This document shows, one piece after another, positions 17,015 through 26,741 of a stretch of DNA of 64,000 nt. Position 1 is the first letter of the stretch. Each line of letters begins with the position of its first letter. The position numbers were made by a program, and so were the translations under genes. The stretch is from Marinobacterium iners (GTDB lineage: Bacteria > Pseudomonadota > Gammaproteobacteria > Pseudomonadales > Balneatricaceae), in contig NZ_CP022297.1 of assembly GCF_017310015.1 (NCBI RefSeq), positions 248,001 to 312,000 on the forward strand, given 5' to 3'. The notes beneath the pieces were generated by a model that worked only from the letters and a program-made list of their open reading frames with translations, ran no database searches and had not been told where the DNA came from.

Positions 17015-17428
17015 ATGCTGCAACCGAAACGACTGAAATACCGCAAGGTAATGAAAGGTCGCAACCGCGGCCTGGCACAGCGCGGCAGCAAGGTCAGCTT
17101 TGGTGAGTTTGCACTGAAAGCGACCGGTCGTGGCCGCATCACTGCTCGCCAGATCGAAGCGGCCCGTCGTACCATGACCCGTCACGTAAAGCGTGGTGGC
17201 AAGATCTGGATTCGGGTTTTCCCGGATAAGCCGATCACCACCAAGCCGCTTGAAGTACGTATGGGTAAAGGTAAGGGTAGCGTGGAATACTGGGTCGCTC
17301 AGATTCAGCCCGGCAAGGTGCTGTTTGAAATGAGCGGTGTTCCCGAAGAGCTGGCTGCAGAAGCCTTCGCTCTGGCTGCTGCCAAGCTGCCGGTATCAAC
17401 CACTTTTGTTAAACGGACGGTGATGTAA
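17015..17428 (+). CDS. rplP: 50S ribosomal protein L16
   Basis: Large-subunit protein near the A-site tRNA elbow, 137 residues. It begins [19 protein letters not shown] and has the [13 protein letters not shown] loop. The ATG at 17015 follows TGAGGTAGACGTCA. The final base of its TAA stop is the first base of the rpmC ATG (TAATG), so the two genes are probably translationally coupled. Confidence 0.97.
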   Translation: MLQPKRLKYRKVMKGRNRGLAQRGSKVSFGEFALKATGRGRITARQIEAARRTMTRHVKRGGKIWIRVFPDKPITTKPLEVRMGKGKGSVEYWVAQIQPGKVLFEMSGVPEELAAEAFALAAAKLPVSTTFVKRTVM

Positions 17429-17622
17429 TGAAAGCTACTGAACTGCGTGACAAGTCCGTTGAAGAGCTTCAGCAGGCTCTGCTGGGCCTTCTGAAGGACC
17501 AGTTTAACCTGCGTATGCAGAAAGCTACTGGCCAGCTGGCGCAGACTCACCTGCTTGGTCAGGTTCGTCGCGACATCGCTCGCGTTAAGACAGTACTTAA
17601 CGAAATGCAGGTGACCAAATGA
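17428..17622 (+). CDS. rpmC: 50S ribosomal protein L29
   Basis: Small helical protein at the tunnel exit next to L23, 64 residues. It begins [16 protein letters not shown] and contains the family segment [17 protein letters not shown]. It overlaps rplP by one base upstream and rpsQ by four bases (ATGA) downstream, giving a fully packed trio in the S10 operon. Confidence 0.96.
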   Translation: MKATELRDKSVEELQQALLGLLKDQFNLRMQKATGQLAQTHLLGQVRRDIARVKTVLNEMQVTK

Positions 17623-17882
17623 GCGCGGAAAAACGTACTCGGACTGTGACCGGTAAGGTCGTCAGTGACAAGATGGATAAAACCATCACAGTTCTGGTTG
17701 AGCGTAAGGAAAAACACCCGATCTACGGTAAGTTTGTAAAGCGCTCCACCAAACTGCATGCTCACGATGAGAAGAATGAGTGTCAGATGGGTGATCTGGT
17801 AACTATTGCCGAATCCCGTCCGCTTTCAAAGACCAAAACCTGGTCGCTTATTCGCATTGAAGAGCGTGCAGCAAAGGTGTAA
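17619..17882 (+). CDS. rpsQ: 30S ribosomal protein S17
   Basis: Primary 16S rRNA-binding protein with an OB fold, 87 residues. It has [20 protein letters not shown] and the later [15 protein letters not shown] segment ([14 protein letters not shown]). Start overlaps the rpmC stop by 4 nt. It is the last gene of the S10 operon; an 88-nt spacer with a hairpin separates it from rplN. Confidence 0.96.
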   Translation: MSAEKRTRTVTGKVVSDKMDKTITVLVERKEKHPIYGKFVKRSTKLHAHDEKNECQMGDLVTIAESRPLSKTKTWSLIRIEERAAKV

Positions 17883-17912
17883 ACTAGTGCGCCTTTGCTC
17901 CATTATGCCTGC

Positions 17913-17943
17913 TCACCTCAGCTGCTAATGGCAGTTGTGGTGA
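17913..17943 (+). promoter_or_regulatory. Hairpin in the rpsQ-rplN spacer
   Basis: TCACC (17913-17917) pairs with GGTGA (17939-17943), and an inner CTGC-TAATG-GCAG pairing extends the stem. It lies at the boundary of the S10 and spc operons. No T-run follows. Function is unknown; it may be an RNA processing or protein-binding site. Confidence 0.35.
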
Positions 17944-17970
17944 CGGTTTATACAGTTTGTGGAGTAGACC

Positions 17971-18339
17971 ATGATTCAGACTGAAACGATGCTTGATGTT
18001 GCTGACAACAGCGGTGCCAAGCGTGTGCAGTGTATTAAGGTCCTGGGTGGTTCCCACCGCCGCTACGCATCCGTTGGCGACATCATCAAGGTGACCGTCA
18101 AGGAAGCAATTCCGCGTGGCAAGGTGAAGAAAGGCCAGGTACTTAAGGCTGTCGTAGTACGTACCCGTAAAGGTGTTCGTCGTCCAGATGGTTCACTGAT
18201 CCGCTTTGATACCAACTCTGCGGTTCTGCTGAACAACAACGACGCTCCGATTGGAACGCGTATCTTCGGGCCAGTAACGCGTGAGCTTCGTAATGAGAAG
18301 TTCATGAAGATCATTTCCCTGGCGCCTGAAGTGCTCTAA
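17971..18339 (+). CDS. rplN: 50S ribosomal protein L14
   Basis: Interface protein of the 50S subunit that contacts 16S rRNA in bridge B5/B8, 122 residues. It begins [20 protein letters not shown] and has the conserved FGPVTRELR segment near the end. The ATG follows TGTGGAGTAGACC. It is the first gene of the spc operon. A tandem hairpin follows before rplX. Confidence 0.97.
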   Translation: MIQTETMLDVADNSGAKRVQCIKVLGGSHRRYASVGDIIKVTVKEAIPRGKVKKGQVLKAVVVRTRKGVRRPDGSLIRFDTNSAVLLNNNDAPIGTRIFGPVTRELRNEKFMKIISLAPEVL

Positions 18340-18400
18340 GACTCTGTTTATTAACAGTGTCTTGTTAAAAACGCCACTCCCAGCAGGGTTTGGCGTTTTT
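18340..18400 (+). terminator. Tandem hairpins with terminator-like second arm, inside spc operon
   Basis: The first hairpin begins on the rplN stop codon: AAGACTCTGTT, TATT loop, AACAGTGTCTT (one mismatch). The second is AAAAACGCCA (18367-18376) with TGGCGTTTTT (18391-18400), extended by an inner CTCCC/GGG pairing and ending in a T-run. The second arm has the form of a rho-independent terminator, yet lies between rplN and rplX, which are normally co-transcribed. It may attenuate the operon or be read through. Confidence 0.55.
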
Positions 18401-18438
18401 GAGCATGAGAGGGTAGCAGGAAAAGACAAGGTAAAATA

Positions 18439-18762
18439 ATGCGTAAGATTCGTCGCGACGATGAAGTCATCGTTATCGCAGGTAAAGATAAGGGCAAGCG
18501 CGGCAAGGTTATGCGCGTGCTTCAGGACGATCGTCTGATCGTTTCTGGCATCAACATGATCAAGAAGCACCAGAAGCCCAATCCGATGCTGGGTCGTCAG
18601 GGTGGCATTGTTGAGAAGGAAGCGGCTATCGCGACCTCCAACGTTGCTATCTTTAACGCGCAGACCGGAAAAGGCGATCGTGTAGGCTTTAAGCTGCTCG
18701 AAGACGGCACCAAGGTCCGCTTCTACAAGTCTACCGGCGAAACCATCGTTGGTGCTAAGTAA
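18439..18762 (+). CDS. rplX: 50S ribosomal protein L24
   Basis: Assembly-initiating 50S protein with a KOW motif, 107 residues. The N terminus reads [20 protein letters not shown], the KOW region. The later [17 protein letters not shown] segment matches the family. It begins 99 nt after rplN, a longer gap than others in the operon, which holds the tandem hairpins. rplE begins 15 nt downstream. Confidence 0.96.
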   Translation: MRKIRRDDEVIVIAGKDKGKRGKVMRVLQDDRLIVSGINMIKKHQKPNPMLGRQGGIVEKEAAIATSNVAIFNAQTGKGDRVGFKLLEDGTKVRFYKSTGETIVGAK

Positions 18763-18777
18763 GAGAGGTTGGTGCAA

Positions 18778-19317
18778 ATGTCCAGATTGAAAGCGCTTTA
18801 CGCAAACGAAATCAAGCAGAAGCTCAAAGAAGAGCTGAACTGCCCGAACGTCATGGCCGTTCCCCGTGTTACCAAAATCACCCTGAATATGGGTGTTGGT
18901 GAAGCACTGGGCGACAAGAAACAGCTCGAAAACGCTGTTGCTGACATGACTGCAATCGCTGGTCAGAAACCGGTCGTAACCAATGCTCGCAAGTCAATTG
19001 CAGGCTTTAAGGTTCGTGAAGGTTGGCCTATCGGTTGCAAAGTCACTCTGCGTGGTCAGCAGATGTGGGAATTCCTGGATCGTCTGGTTGACGTTTCCAT
19101 CCCGCGTATCCGCGACTTCCGTGGGCTGAACCCGAAGTCCTTCGATGGCCGTGGTAACTATAGCATGGGCGTCAAAGAGCAGATTATCTTCCCGGAAATC
19201 GACTATGACAAAGTCGACAAGCTGCGTGGTCTCGATATTACGATCACCACTACCGCGAAGAATAACGACGAAGGTCGTGCGCTGCTGTCCGCTCTGCAGT
19301 TCCCGTTCAAGAAATAA
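18778..19317 (+). CDS. rplE: 50S ribosomal protein L5
   Basis: 5S rRNA-binding protein of the central protuberance. From ATG 18778 it is 179 residues, the usual length, beginning [23 protein letters not shown] lies 10 nt upstream. In-frame TTG (18769) is not needed. The [19 protein letters not shown] segment (about 19115-19170) is diagnostic. In E. coli the S8 repressor site of the spc operon lies at the rplX-rplE junction; no test of that fold was possible here. Confidence 0.97.
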   Translation: MSRLKALYANEIKQKLKEELNCPNVMAVPRVTKITLNMGVGEALGDKKQLENAVADMTAIAGQKPVVTNARKSIAGFKVREGWPIGCKVTLRGQQMWEFLDRLVDVSIPRIRDFRGLNPKSFDGRGNYSMGVKEQIIFPEIDYDKVDKLRGLDITITTTAKNNDEGRALLSALQFPFKK

Positions 19318-19332
19318 GGCAGGGGTTGAATA

Positions 19333-19638
19333 ATGGCCAAGGTTTCCATGATCAATCGTGAGCTCAAGCGCGAGAATCTCGTGAACAAGTACGCCGCAAA
19401 GCGTGCTGAGCTCAAAGCAATTATTGCAAGCCCGAACAGCTCAGAAGATGAGGTGTGGGATGCACAGGTCGCGCTGCAGAAATTGCCGCGTGATGCTAGC
19501 CCGGTGCGTAAGCAGCGTCGCTGTCAGGTTACAGGTCGTCCGCACGGCGTATATCGCAAGTTCGGACTGTGCCGTATCAAGCTGCGTGAAGCAGCTATGC
19601 GTGGCGATGTTCCGGGTCTGAAGAAGGCAAGCTGGTAA
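19333..19638 (+). CDS. rpsN: 30S ribosomal protein S14
   Basis: Late-assembling 30S head protein, 101 residues. It ends with the typical [17 protein letters not shown]. It is the long form without the four-Cys zinc ribbon of the short paralogue, so it does not depend on zinc. The ATG follows CAGGGGTTGAATA. It lies between rplE and rpsH as expected. Confidence 0.96.
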   Translation: MAKVSMINRELKRENLVNKYAAKRAELKAIIASPNSSEDEVWDAQVALQKLPRDASPVRKQRRCQVTGRPHGVYRKFGLCRIKLREAAMRGDVPGLKKASW

Positions 19639-19667
19639 GCTTGTCATTGGTAAGCTCAGTGGTCAGG

Positions 19668-19684
19668 GCAGGCAATTTGCCTGC
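19668..19684 (+). promoter_or_regulatory. Small hairpin in the rpsN-rpsH spacer
   Basis: GCAGGC-AATTT-GCCTGC forms a perfect 6-bp stem in the 83-nt rpsN-rpsH spacer. There is no T-run. It could be a site for RNA processing or protein binding; no function can be assigned. Confidence 0.3.
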
Positions 19685-19721
19685 TACCGCACTGCGCTGC
19701 ACTTAAGAGGACGTTAATAGC

Positions 19722-20114
19722 ATGAGTATGCAAGACACCCTCGCGGATATGTTTACCCGTATCCGCAACGGACACATGGCTGAAAAAGCCCATGTTGCCA
19801 TGCCGTCTTCCAAACAGAAGGTTGCAGTGGCAAATCTTCTGAAGGATGAAGGCTACATCACCGACTTCTCCGTTGAAGGTGATGTTAAGCCGGTCTTGTC
19901 CATCGAACTGAAATATTTCGAAGGCAAGCCGGTTATCGAAGAGATCAAGCGTGTAAGCCGTCCCAGTCTGCGTATCTACAAGAGCGCGTCTGAGCTGCCG
20001 AAAGTGGCAGATGGTCTTGGTATCGCAATTGTCTCTACCAGCAAAGGCGTCATGACCGATCGCGCTGCCCGTAAGGCCGGCATCGGTGGTGAAGTTATCT
20101 GCACGGTATTCTAA
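19722..20114 (+). CDS. rpsH: 30S ribosomal protein S8
   Basis: Primary 16S rRNA-binding protein and, in E. coli, translational repressor of the spc operon. It is 130 residues and begins [17 protein letters not shown]; the C-terminal [20 protein letters not shown] segment is diagnostic. The ATG at 19722 follows AAGAGGACGTTAATAGC. rplF begins 11 nt downstream. Confidence 0.97.
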   Translation: MSMQDTLADMFTRIRNGHMAEKAHVAMPSSKQKVAVANLLKDEGYITDFSVEGDVKPVLSIELKYFEGKPVIEEIKRVSRPSLRIYKSASELPKVADGLGIAIVSTSKGVMTDRAARKAGIGGEVICTVF

Positions 20115-20125
20115 GAGGTATTCCA

Positions 20126-20659
20126 ATGTCACGAATTGCGAAGAAACCCGTAGTAGTACCGGCAGGCGTGGAGATTAAACTGGCGGGTCAGTCTCTGACA
20201 GCCAAAGGTAAAAACGGTCAGCTGAGCCTGGATGTTCATGCTTCAGTTGCTGTAGAGCAGGCTGAAGGTCAGCTCGTTTTTGCTCCGCGTGATGGCGCCA
20301 AACAGTCCATGGCACTGGCTGGTACTACACGTGCACTGGTCAACAATATGGTGGTTGGTGTAAGTGAAGGCTTTTCCAAGACCCTGAATTTGCTGGGTGT
20401 TGGTTACCGTGCGCAGGCTAAAGGTAAAGTTCTGAACCTGACGCTTGGCTTCTCTCATCCGATCGATTACGAACTGCCCGAAGGTGTTACAGCTGAAACA
20501 CCGAACAACACCACGATCGTTATCAGCGGTGCTGATAAGCAGCGTGTTGGTCAGGTGGCTGCAGAAGTTCGCGCATTCCGTCCGCCTGAACCTTATAAAG
20601 GTAAGGGTGTTCGTTATGTTGACGAATATGTACGCCGTAAAGAGGCTAAGAAGAAGTAA
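20126..20659 (+). CDS. rplF: 50S ribosomal protein L6
   Basis: Large-subunit protein near the sarcin-ricin loop, 177 residues. It begins [17 protein letters not shown]. The second domain carries [13 protein letters not shown], the conserved L6 signature, near 20580-20615. The ATG follows AAGAGGTATTCCA. rplR follows 9 nt after the stop. Confidence 0.97.
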   Translation: MSRIAKKPVVVPAGVEIKLAGQSLTAKGKNGQLSLDVHASVAVEQAEGQLVFAPRDGAKQSMALAGTTRALVNNMVVGVSEGFSKTLNLLGVGYRAQAKGKVLNLTLGFSHPIDYELPEGVTAETPNNTTIVISGADKQRVGQVAAEVRAFRPPEPYKGKGVRYVDEYVRRKEAKKK

Positions 20660-20668
20660 GGCAGGGTC

Positions 20669-21019
20669 ATGAACGTTAAGAAACAAGCTCGTATCCGTCG
20701 TGCGCGTCGGTCGCGCATGCAAATGCGCGAGCAGAGTGCTGTTCGCCTTTGCGTGAATCGCTCTCCGCGTCACATTTACGCGCAGGTTATCTCTGCTGAT
20801 GGCAGCCAGGTTCTGGCCTCTGCTTCCACAGTAGAAAAAGATCTGCGTGAAGGTGCTACCGGAAATATCGAAGCAGCCAAGAAAGTGGGTGCTCTGATCG
20901 CCAGCCGTGCTAAAGAAGCAGGCGTTTCCAAGGTAGCGTTTGACCGCTCCGGTTTTAAATACCACGGTCGTGTTGCAGCTCTTGCTGATGCTGCTCGCGA
21001 AGGCGGCCTGGAATTCTAA
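20669..21019 (+). CDS. rplR: 50S ribosomal protein L18
   Basis: 5S rRNA-binding protein of the central protuberance, 116 residues. The basic N terminus is followed by [16 protein letters not shown], and the C terminus has [21 protein letters not shown]. Start ATG at 20669 behind AGGCAGGGTC. rpsE begins 11 nt downstream. Confidence 0.96.
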   Translation: MNVKKQARIRRARRSRMQMREQSAVRLCVNRSPRHIYAQVISADGSQVLASASTVEKDLREGATGNIEAAKKVGALIASRAKEAGVSKVAFDRSGFKYHGRVAALADAAREGGLEF

Positions 21020-21030
21020 AGGTTTCTATT

Positions 21031-21534
21031 ATGGCAAATCACGAACAGAAAGACGGTGAACTGCAAGAGAAGCTGGTTCAGGTAAACCGCGTCGCCAAGG
21101 TGGTAAAAGGCGGTCGTATCTTCGGTTTCACAGCGCTGACTGTCGTTGGTGACGGTAACGGACGTGTGGGCTTCGGCCGCGGTAAAGCACGTGAAGTTCC
21201 TGTTGCGATCCAGAAAGCGATGGAGCAGGCGCGCCGTAACATGGTTAGCGTCCAGCTCAATGGCCACACTCTGCAGTACCCGGTTAAAGCCCGTCACGGT
21301 GCTTCCCGTGTTTACATGCAGCCCGCTTCAGAAGGTACCGGTGTAATTGCCGGTGGTGCAATGCGCGCCGTTCTGGAATTGGCAGGCGTTCACAACGTAC
21401 TGGCCAAGTGCTACGGCTCTACCAACCCGGTAAACGTAGTACGCGCAACTATCAACGGCCTAAAAGTCATGAAGGCGCCTGAAGATGTTGCAGCCAAGCG
21501 TGGCAAGTCCGTTGAAGAGATTCTGGAGAGCTAA
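21031..21534 (+). CDS. rpsE: 30S ribosomal protein S5
   Basis: Protein of the decoding region and mRNA entry channel, 167 residues. It contains [20 protein letters not shown], the loop whose changes confer spectinomycin resistance or ram phenotypes elsewhere, and the [16 protein letters not shown] segment. Its stop is 3 nt from the rpmD start. Confidence 0.97.
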   Translation: MANHEQKDGELQEKLVQVNRVAKVVKGGRIFGFTALTVVGDGNGRVGFGRGKAREVPVAIQKAMEQARRNMVSVQLNGHTLQYPVKARHGASRVYMQPASEGTGVIAGGAMRAVLELAGVHNVLAKCYGSTNPVNVVRATINGLKVMKAPEDVAAKRGKSVEEILES

Positions 21535-21537
21535 GCG

Positions 21538-21720
21538 ATGGCGAATACTATCAAGGTAACTCTGACTCGTAGCACCATCGGTCGGCTGCCCAAGCACATT
21601 CAGTGTGTGAAGGGTCTGGGTCTGCGCCGTATCGGCCACACCGTAGAAGTGGAAGATACTCCGGCTGTGCGCGGGATGATCAACAAGGTCAACTACATGG
21701 TTAGTGTAGAAGGCGAATAA
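21538..21720 (+). CDS. rpmD: 50S ribosomal protein L30
   Basis: Small large-subunit protein of 60 residues with the signature [20 protein letters not shown] followed by [19 protein letters not shown]. Only 3 nt separate it from rpsE, so coupling is likely. rplO begins 13 nt downstream after AAAGGAG. Confidence 0.96.
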   Translation: MANTIKVTLTRSTIGRLPKHIQCVKGLGLRRIGHTVEVEDTPAVRGMINKVNYMVSVEGE

Positions 21721-21733
21721 AAGGAGTCACCCA

Positions 21734-22168
21734 ATGCGTTTGAATTCTCTGCGCCCGGGCGCCGGTTCCAAGCATGCTCCCAAGCGTGTAGGTCGCGGTA
21801 TCGGTTCCGGACTGGGTAAAACTGGTGGCCGTGGCCACAAGGGCCAGAAGTCCCGTTCTGGCGGTAGCGTGAACCCGGGCTTCGAAGGCGGTCAGATGCC
21901 AATCCAGCGTCGTCTGCCGAAGTTTGGTTTTACCTCTCGTCAGGCGCGCTATGTAGCTGAAGTTCGTTTGAACGAACTGGCTGCTGCCGGTGTTGACGTT
22001 GTCGACCTGGCTGCGCTGAAACAGGCTGATATCATCCGTGAAGAGATCAAGTCTGCACGCGTGATACTGTCTGGTGAGATCAAAAAGGCAGTCACCGTTA
22101 AAGGTCTTAAAGTGACCAAAGGTGCACAGGCTGCGATCGAGGCTGCTGGCGGCAAAGTCGAGGCGTAA
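21734..22168 (+). CDS. rplO: 50S ribosomal protein L15
   Basis: Late-assembling 50S protein of 144 residues. The glycine/arginine-rich N terminus ([20 protein letters not shown]) and the [18 protein letters not shown] segment are diagnostic. Start ATG at 21734 behind AAAGGAGTCACCCA. Its TAA stop abuts the secY ATG with no spacer. Confidence 0.97.
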   Translation: MRLNSLRPGAGSKHAPKRVGRGIGSGLGKTGGRGHKGQKSRSGGSVNPGFEGGQMPIQRRLPKFGFTSRQARYVAEVRLNELAAAGVDVVDLAALKQADIIREEIKSARVILSGEIKKAVTVKGLKVTKGAQAAIEAAGGKVEA

Positions 22169-23494
22169 ATGGCTAAGCAAGGACAAATACCGGCAGGCAT
22201 GCAGAGTGGACTGAAAGAGCTTTGGGCTCGTCTCAGATTCGTTCTGATTGCGATCATCGTATACCGTATCGGGGCTCATATTCCGGTGCCGGGTATCAAC
22301 CCTGATCGTCTTGCTGCGCTGTTTGATCAGAATCAGGGAACCATTCTCAGTCTGTTCAACATGTTCTCAGGTGGTGCGCTGGAAAGGATGTCAATCCTGG
22401 CGCTGGGGATCATGCCCTACATCTCTGCATCCATAATCATGCAGTTGATGACAGTGGTCAGTCCTCACCTGGAGCAGTTGAAGAAGGAAGGAGAGGCGGG
22501 TCGTCGCAAGATCAGCCAGTACACCCGCTACGGTACAGTCATTCTCGCGACTGTACAGGGGCTTGGTATGGCAGTTGGTCTGGCCAGTCAGGGCGTTGCC
22601 TTCGCAGCCGATATGAGCTTCTACTTTGTAGCAGTCGTAACGCTGGTTGCAGGGGCTGTATTCCTGATGTGGCTGGGTGAGCAGATCACTGAGCACGGCA
22701 TTGGCAACGGCATCTCGATTCTGATTTTTGCCGGTATTGTGGCTGGTTTGCCGGGTGCGATCGGTCAGTCCTTCGAATCAGCGCGCCAGGGTGATCTCAA
22801 TATCCTGGCGCTGCTGGCGATTGCTGTCATGGCCATTGCTACTGTTGGTTTTGTTGTGTTCATGGAGCGTGGCCAACGCCGCATTACCATTAACTATGCA
22901 AAACGTCAGCAGGGACGTCGTGTCTATGCCGCGCAGTCAAGTCATCTGCCTTTGAAGGTCAATATGGCTGGGGTTATCCCGCCGATCTTCGCGTCCAGCA
23001 TCCTGCTCTTCCCGGCTTCGGTTGGCCAATGGTTTGGTCAGTCTGAAGGGATGGAGTGGCTGCAGGATGTGGCACTGGCTCTTGGGCCAGGACAGCCGCT
23101 GTACATTCTGCTGTTTGCGATGGCAATTGTGTTCTTCTGCTACTTCTACACTGCGATTGTTTTCAATCCACGTGATGTAGCAGATAACCTGAAGAAATCA
23201 GGTGCCTTTATTCCAGGGATTCGTCCTGGTGATCAGTCCGCACGGTATATTGACTCCGTGCTGAGTCGCCTGACATTGTTTGGTGCACTCTATATCACGG
23301 CCGTTTCGCTGATGCCCCAGTTTCTGGTGGTAGCCTGGAACGTGCCATTCTACTTCGGCGGTACATCGTTGCTGATCGTGGTGGTAGTGGTTATGGACTT
23401 TATGGCGCAGGTGCAGTCGCATCTGATGTCACACCAGTATGAGTCCCTGATGAAAAAATCGAATCTTAAAGGCGGCGCAGGTCTGCTGCGCTAA
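22169..23494 (+). CDS. secY: Protein translocase subunit SecY
   Basis: Channel subunit of the SecYEG translocon in the inner membrane, 441 residues, with the ten hydrophobic segments usual for the family. The N-terminal part has [14 protein letters not shown] (the plug/TM1 region) and the fifth loop has [22 protein letters not shown]. It begins directly after the rplO stop, so translation is probably coupled. rpmJ follows 17 nt downstream. Confidence 0.97.
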   Translation: MAKQGQIPAGMQSGLKELWARLRFVLIAIIVYRIGAHIPVPGINPDRLAALFDQNQGTILSLFNMFSGGALERMSILALGIMPYISASIIMQLMTVVSPHLEQLKKEGEAGRRKISQYTRYGTVILATVQGLGMAVGLASQGVAFAADMSFYFVAVVTLVAGAVFLMWLGEQITEHGIGNGISILIFAGIVAGLPGAIGQSFESARQGDLNILALLAIAVMAIATVGFVVFMERGQRRITINYAKRQQGRRVYAAQSSHLPLKVNMAGVIPPIFASSILLFPASVGQWFGQSEGMEWLQDVALALGPGQPLYILLFAMAIVFFCYFYTAIVFNPRDVADNLKKSGAFIPGIRPGDQSARYIDSVLSRLTLFGALYITAVSLMPQFLVVAWNVPFYFGGTSLLIVVVVVMDFMAQVQSHLMSHQYESLMKKSNLKGGAGLLR

Positions 23495-23511
23495 GCCTAA
23501 TGAGGTGGATC

Positions 23512-23628
23512 ATGAAAGTACGTGCATCTGTTAAAAAGATTTGCCGTAACTGCAAGATCGTACGACGCAACGGTTCCGTGCGCGTGATCTGCAAAGTGGA
23601 GCCCCGACACAAGCAGCGCCAGGGTTAA
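23512..23628 (+). CDS. rpmJ: 50S ribosomal protein L36
   Basis: 38-residue protein of the 50S subunit beginning [15 protein letters not shown]. Cys11, Cys14, Cys27 and His32 form the zinc ribbon, so this is the zinc-binding form. ATG at 23512 follows TGAGGTGGATC. It closes the spc operon; the alpha operon promoter follows. Confidence 0.95.
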   Translation: MKVRASVKKICRNCKIVRRNGSVRVICKVEPRHKQRQG

Positions 23629-23661
23629 TCCACAGCTGGCCGGGAGTGGAGGTGCGTAGCC

Positions 23662-23690
23662 TTGATTTATTTTTGATCAGGGTGTAATAT
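23662..23690 (+). promoter_or_regulatory. Sigma70-type promoter of the alpha operon
   Basis: TTGATT (23662-23667), 17-bp spacer, TAATAT (23685-23690), then discriminator TGCGCGCCTT. It lies in the 139-nt rpmJ-rpsM spacer. The leader to rpsM is about 70 nt, where S4 acts in E. coli. The discriminator is identical over ten bases to that of the rplU promoter. Confidence 0.75.
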
Positions 23691-23767
23691 TGCGCGCCTT
23701 CCACGAACTAAAGAATGATTGGTTCTGGTGAGCATTTCTCCCAGGACATAAATATGGAGTACATTGA

Positions 23768-24124
23768 ATGGCCCGTATAGCTGGCGTCAATATTCCTGAC
23801 AATAAGCATGCGGTAATTTCTCTGACTTACATTTACGGGATAGGCCGCACGACTGCACAACAGATCTGTGATGCTACCGGCATTGCGCCTAGCACCAAGA
23901 TTGGTGATCTGTCTGAAGAGCAGCTCGATAATGTTCGTGGTGAAATTGCCAAGTTGACCGTTGAAGGCGACTTGCGTCGTGAAGTCAACATGAACATCAA
24001 GCGCCTTATGGACCTCGGTTGCTACCGTGGCCTGCGTCACCGTCGTAATTTGCCGGTGCGTGGTCAGCGCAGCAAGACCAATGCGCGTACCCGTAAAGGG
24101 CCGCGTAAGCCGATCCGTAAGTAA
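23768..24124 (+). CDS. rpsM: 30S ribosomal protein S13
   Basis: Head protein forming the inter-subunit bridges with L5, 118 residues. It begins [18 protein letters not shown], and the C terminus has [20 protein letters not shown]. The ATG follows TATGGAGTACATTGA. First gene of the alpha operon; rpsK begins 19 nt downstream. Confidence 0.97.
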   Translation: MARIAGVNIPDNKHAVISLTYIYGIGRTTAQQICDATGIAPSTKIGDLSEEQLDNVRGEIAKLTVEGDLRREVNMNIKRLMDLGCYRGLRHRRNLPVRGQRSKTNARTRKGPRKPIRK

Positions 24125-24143
24125 GCGATAGGAATTTCCGAAT

Positions 24144-24533
24144 ATGGCTAAGCCAGGTAATCGCACTCGTAAAAAGGTTAAAAAGCAGGTAGCGGATGGG
24201 CTCGCGCACATCCACGCCTCTTTTAACAACACTATCATCACTATTACCGATCGCCAGGGTAATGCTCTGAGCTGGGCAACTTCAGGTGGCTCCGGCTTCC
24301 GTGGTTCCCGCAAGAGCACCCCGTTTGCCGCCCAGGTGGCAGCTGAGCGTGCCGGTCAGGCAGCTCTGGAATACGGTCTGAAAAACCTCGACGTGTTTGT
24401 GAAAGGCCCGGGACCGGGTCGTGAGTCAGCAGTCCGTGCACTGAACGGCTGTGGCTACAAAATCACAAACATCACGGACGTGACCCCGATTCCGCACAAC
24501 GGTTGTCGTCCGCCGAAGAAGCGTCGCGTTTAA
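24144..24533 (+). CDS. rpsK: 30S ribosomal protein S11
   Basis: Platform protein of the 30S subunit near the mRNA exit, 129 residues. It contains [20 protein letters not shown] and ends with [16 protein letters not shown], the family signature. The ATG at 24144 follows AGGAATTTCCGAAT. It is second in the alpha operon. Confidence 0.97.
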   Translation: MAKPGNRTRKKVKKQVADGLAHIHASFNNTIITITDRQGNALSWATSGGSGFRGSRKSTPFAAQVAAERAGQAALEYGLKNLDVFVKGPGPGRESAVRALNGCGYKITNITDVTPIPHNGCRPPKKRRV

Positions 24534-24548
24534 TCTGGAGACGGTAAT

Positions 24549-25169
24549 ATGGCTCGTTATCTTGGACCAAAGTGCAAGCTGTCCCGTCGTGAAGGCACCG
24601 ATCTCTTCCTGAAGAGTGGTGTCCGCGCGCTTGACAGCAAGTGCAAAGCAGAAACAGTACCCGGTGTTCACGGTGCCCGTCGCGGTCGCCTGTCTGAATA
24701 CGGTCTGCAGCTGCGTGAAAAGCAAAAAGTACGTCGCATTTACGGCGTGCTGGAACGTCAGTTCCGTGGTTATTACAAAGAAGCAGCACGCCGCAAGGGT
24801 GCTACAGGTGAAAACCTGCTTCAGCTTCTCGAAGGCCGTCTGGACAACGTTGTATACCGCATGGGTTATGGTTCTACCCGTGCTGAAGCACGTCAGGTTG
24901 TGTCTCACCGTCAGATCACTGTCAATGGTCAGGTAGTTAATATTCCTTCCTACCAGGTACAGGCTGGCGACGTAGTAGCAGTTCGCGAAAAAGCCAAAAA
25001 CCAGCTGCGTATCAAACACGCACTGGATCTGGCTGCTCAGCGTGCTCCCGTTGAATGGATTGAAGTTGATGCTTCGAAGATGGAAGGTACTTTCAAGTCC
25101 CTGCCGGAACGTAGCGATCTTTCAGCCGACATCAACGAGCACCTGATCGTCGAGCTCTACTCGAAGTAA
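24549..25169 (+). CDS. rpsD: 30S ribosomal protein S4
   Basis: Primary 16S rRNA-binding protein, 206 residues, and autogenous repressor of the alpha operon in E. coli. The S4 RNA-binding domain is visible in [20 protein letters not shown] and the following [14 protein letters not shown]. Start ATG at 24549 follows TGGAGACGGTAAT. rpoA follows 26 nt after its stop. Confidence 0.97.
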   Translation: MARYLGPKCKLSRREGTDLFLKSGVRALDSKCKAETVPGVHGARRGRLSEYGLQLREKQKVRRIYGVLERQFRGYYKEAARRKGATGENLLQLLEGRLDNVVYRMGYGSTRAEARQVVSHRQITVNGQVVNIPSYQVQAGDVVAVREKAKNQLRIKHALDLAAQRAPVEWIEVDASKMEGTFKSLPERSDLSADINEHLIVELYSK

Positions 25170-25195
25170 TTCTTGAACTCTTGACTGGTGGAACT

Positions 25196-26200
25196 ATGCA
25201 GCGTTCAGTAAACGAGTTTCTTTACCCGCGTCACATTGACGTGCAGGAGATTAGCAAAACCCGCGCCAAGGTGACTCTTGAGCCACTGGAGCGAGGGTTC
25301 GGCCATACCCTGGGCAATGCGCTGCGCCGTATCCTGCTCTCTTCCATGCCGGGTTGTGCAATTTCGGAAGTTGAGATTGAGGGTGTGTTGCACGAGTACA
25401 GCAGCATAGAAGGGGTGCAGGAGGATGTCATCGAGATCCTGCTGAACCTCAAAGGTGTTGCCATTGCTCTGCACAACGGTGATGAGGCGCTTCTGACACT
25501 CTCCAAGTCAGAGGCAGGTTCTGTCACGGCTGGCGATATTCAGCTGACTCAGGACGTTGAAATTGCCAATCCCGAACATGTGATTGCTCACCTGAATCCG
25601 GGTGCTGCACTGAACATGCAGCTGCGCGTGACACGCGGCCGTGGCTATGTGCCGGCTGACTCACGTAACAGCGACGAGGATGAAACTCGTGCCATCGGAC
25701 GTCTGCAGCTGGATGCCAGCTACAGCCCTGTTCTGCGCGTGTCCTATGCAGTTGAAAGTGCACGTGTAGAACAGCGCACCGACCTGGACAAGCTCGTGAT
25801 CGATATTGAATCCAACGGTACTATCGATCCGGAAGAGTGCATCCGTCGTGCGGCTACCATACTGCAGCAGCAGCTGGTCGTGTTTGTTGATCTGGAAGAC
25901 GCGGGTGAACAGACTCGCGCCGAGCCGAATGAGCCGGAGATTGATCCTGTTCTTCTGCGCCCGGTCGACGACCTGGAGCTGACTGTACGTTCCGCGAACT
26001 GTCTGAAAGCAGAGCAGATCTATTATATTGGTGATCTGATCCAGCGCACCGAAGTAGAGCTGCTGAAGACTCCTAACTTGGGCAAGAAGTCTCTGACCGA
26101 GATCAAAGATGTGCTGGCATCTAAAGGTCTGTCGCTTGGCATGCGTCTGGAAAACTGGCCCCCGGCCAGTCTGAAAGGCGATGACAAGGTTGCCTCTTGA
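25196..26200 (+). CDS. rpoA: RNA polymerase alpha subunit RpoA
   Basis: Alpha subunit that assembles the polymerase and contacts activators and UP elements. From ATG 25196 it is 334 residues, beginning [16 protein letters not shown]; an in-frame TTG 15 nt earlier is not supported by family length. The N-terminal domain has [20 protein letters not shown]. The C-terminal domain has [20 protein letters not shown] and [18 protein letters not shown]. Standard place between rpsD and rplQ. Confidence 0.98.
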   Translation: MQRSVNEFLYPRHIDVQEISKTRAKVTLEPLERGFGHTLGNALRRILLSSMPGCAISEVEIEGVLHEYSSIEGVQEDVIEILLNLKGVAIALHNGDEALLTLSKSEAGSVTAGDIQLTQDVEIANPEHVIAHLNPGAALNMQLRVTRGRGYVPADSRNSDEDETRAIGRLQLDASYSPVLRVSYAVESARVEQRTDLDKLVIDIESNGTIDPEECIRRAATILQQQLVVFVDLEDAGEQTRAEPNEPEIDPVLLRPVDDLELTVRSANCLKAEQIYYIGDLIQRTEVELLKTPNLGKKSLTEIKDVLASKGLSLGMRLENWPPASLKGDDKVAS

Positions 26201-26238
26201 GTCTGACTTCTAACCCTAAGCTGCAAAGGATTTAGAAA

Positions 26239-26634
26239 ATGCGTCATCGTAAATCTGGTCGACACTTAAATCGTACAAGTGCTCACCGCAAAGCGATGTT
26301 CAAAAATATGGCAGTGTCTCTGTTCGAACACGAACTGATCAAGACTACTCTGCCTAAAGCTAAAGAACTGCGCCGCTTTGCTGAGCCGCTGATCACTCTG
26401 GCCAAGATCGATTCGGTTGCTAACCGTCGTCTGGCGTTCTCCCGTACCCGCAGCAACGATGCTGTAGGTAAACTGTTCAACGAACTGGGTCCGCGTTACG
26501 CGGCTCGTCCCGGTGGCTATATCCGCATTCTCAAGTGCGGATACCGTGCCGGCGACAAGGCTCCAATGGCCTACGTTGAACTGGTAGATCGTCCGGTTGG
26601 TCAGACTGTTGCAGATGAGAGTGCAGAAGATTAA
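26239..26634 (+). CDS. rplQ: 50S ribosomal protein L17
   Basis: Large-subunit protein at the tunnel exit, 131 residues, beginning [20 protein letters not shown]. It has the [20 protein letters not shown] segment. ATG at 26239 follows AAAGGATTTAGAAA. It is the last gene of the alpha operon and is closed by a strong terminator that also lies between it and convergent uvrA. Confidence 0.97.
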   Translation: MRHRKSGRHLNRTSAHRKAMFKNMAVSLFEHELIKTTLPKAKELRRFAEPLITLAKIDSVANRRLAFSRTRSNDAVGKLFNELGPRYAARPGGYIRILKCGYRAGDKAPMAYVELVDRPVGQTVADESAED

Positions 26635-26651
26635 TACTCTTCTGAACTGTT

Positions 26652-26688
26652 AAAAAAACCCGGTGCCTTTGGTTACCGGGTTTTTTTT
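26652..26688 (+). terminator. Terminator between rplQ and convergent uvrA
   Basis: AAAAAAACCCGGT ... ACCGGGTTTTTTTT forms a long stem with A- and T-runs on both sides, so it can work for both strands. It closes the alpha operon and can also stop uvrA transcripts from the right. Confidence 0.9.
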
Positions 26689-26741
26689 CGCCTGTAATTT
26701 GGTGAAGGCGGGCTGTAGTGTTGGTGACAGCCCGCACAAGG

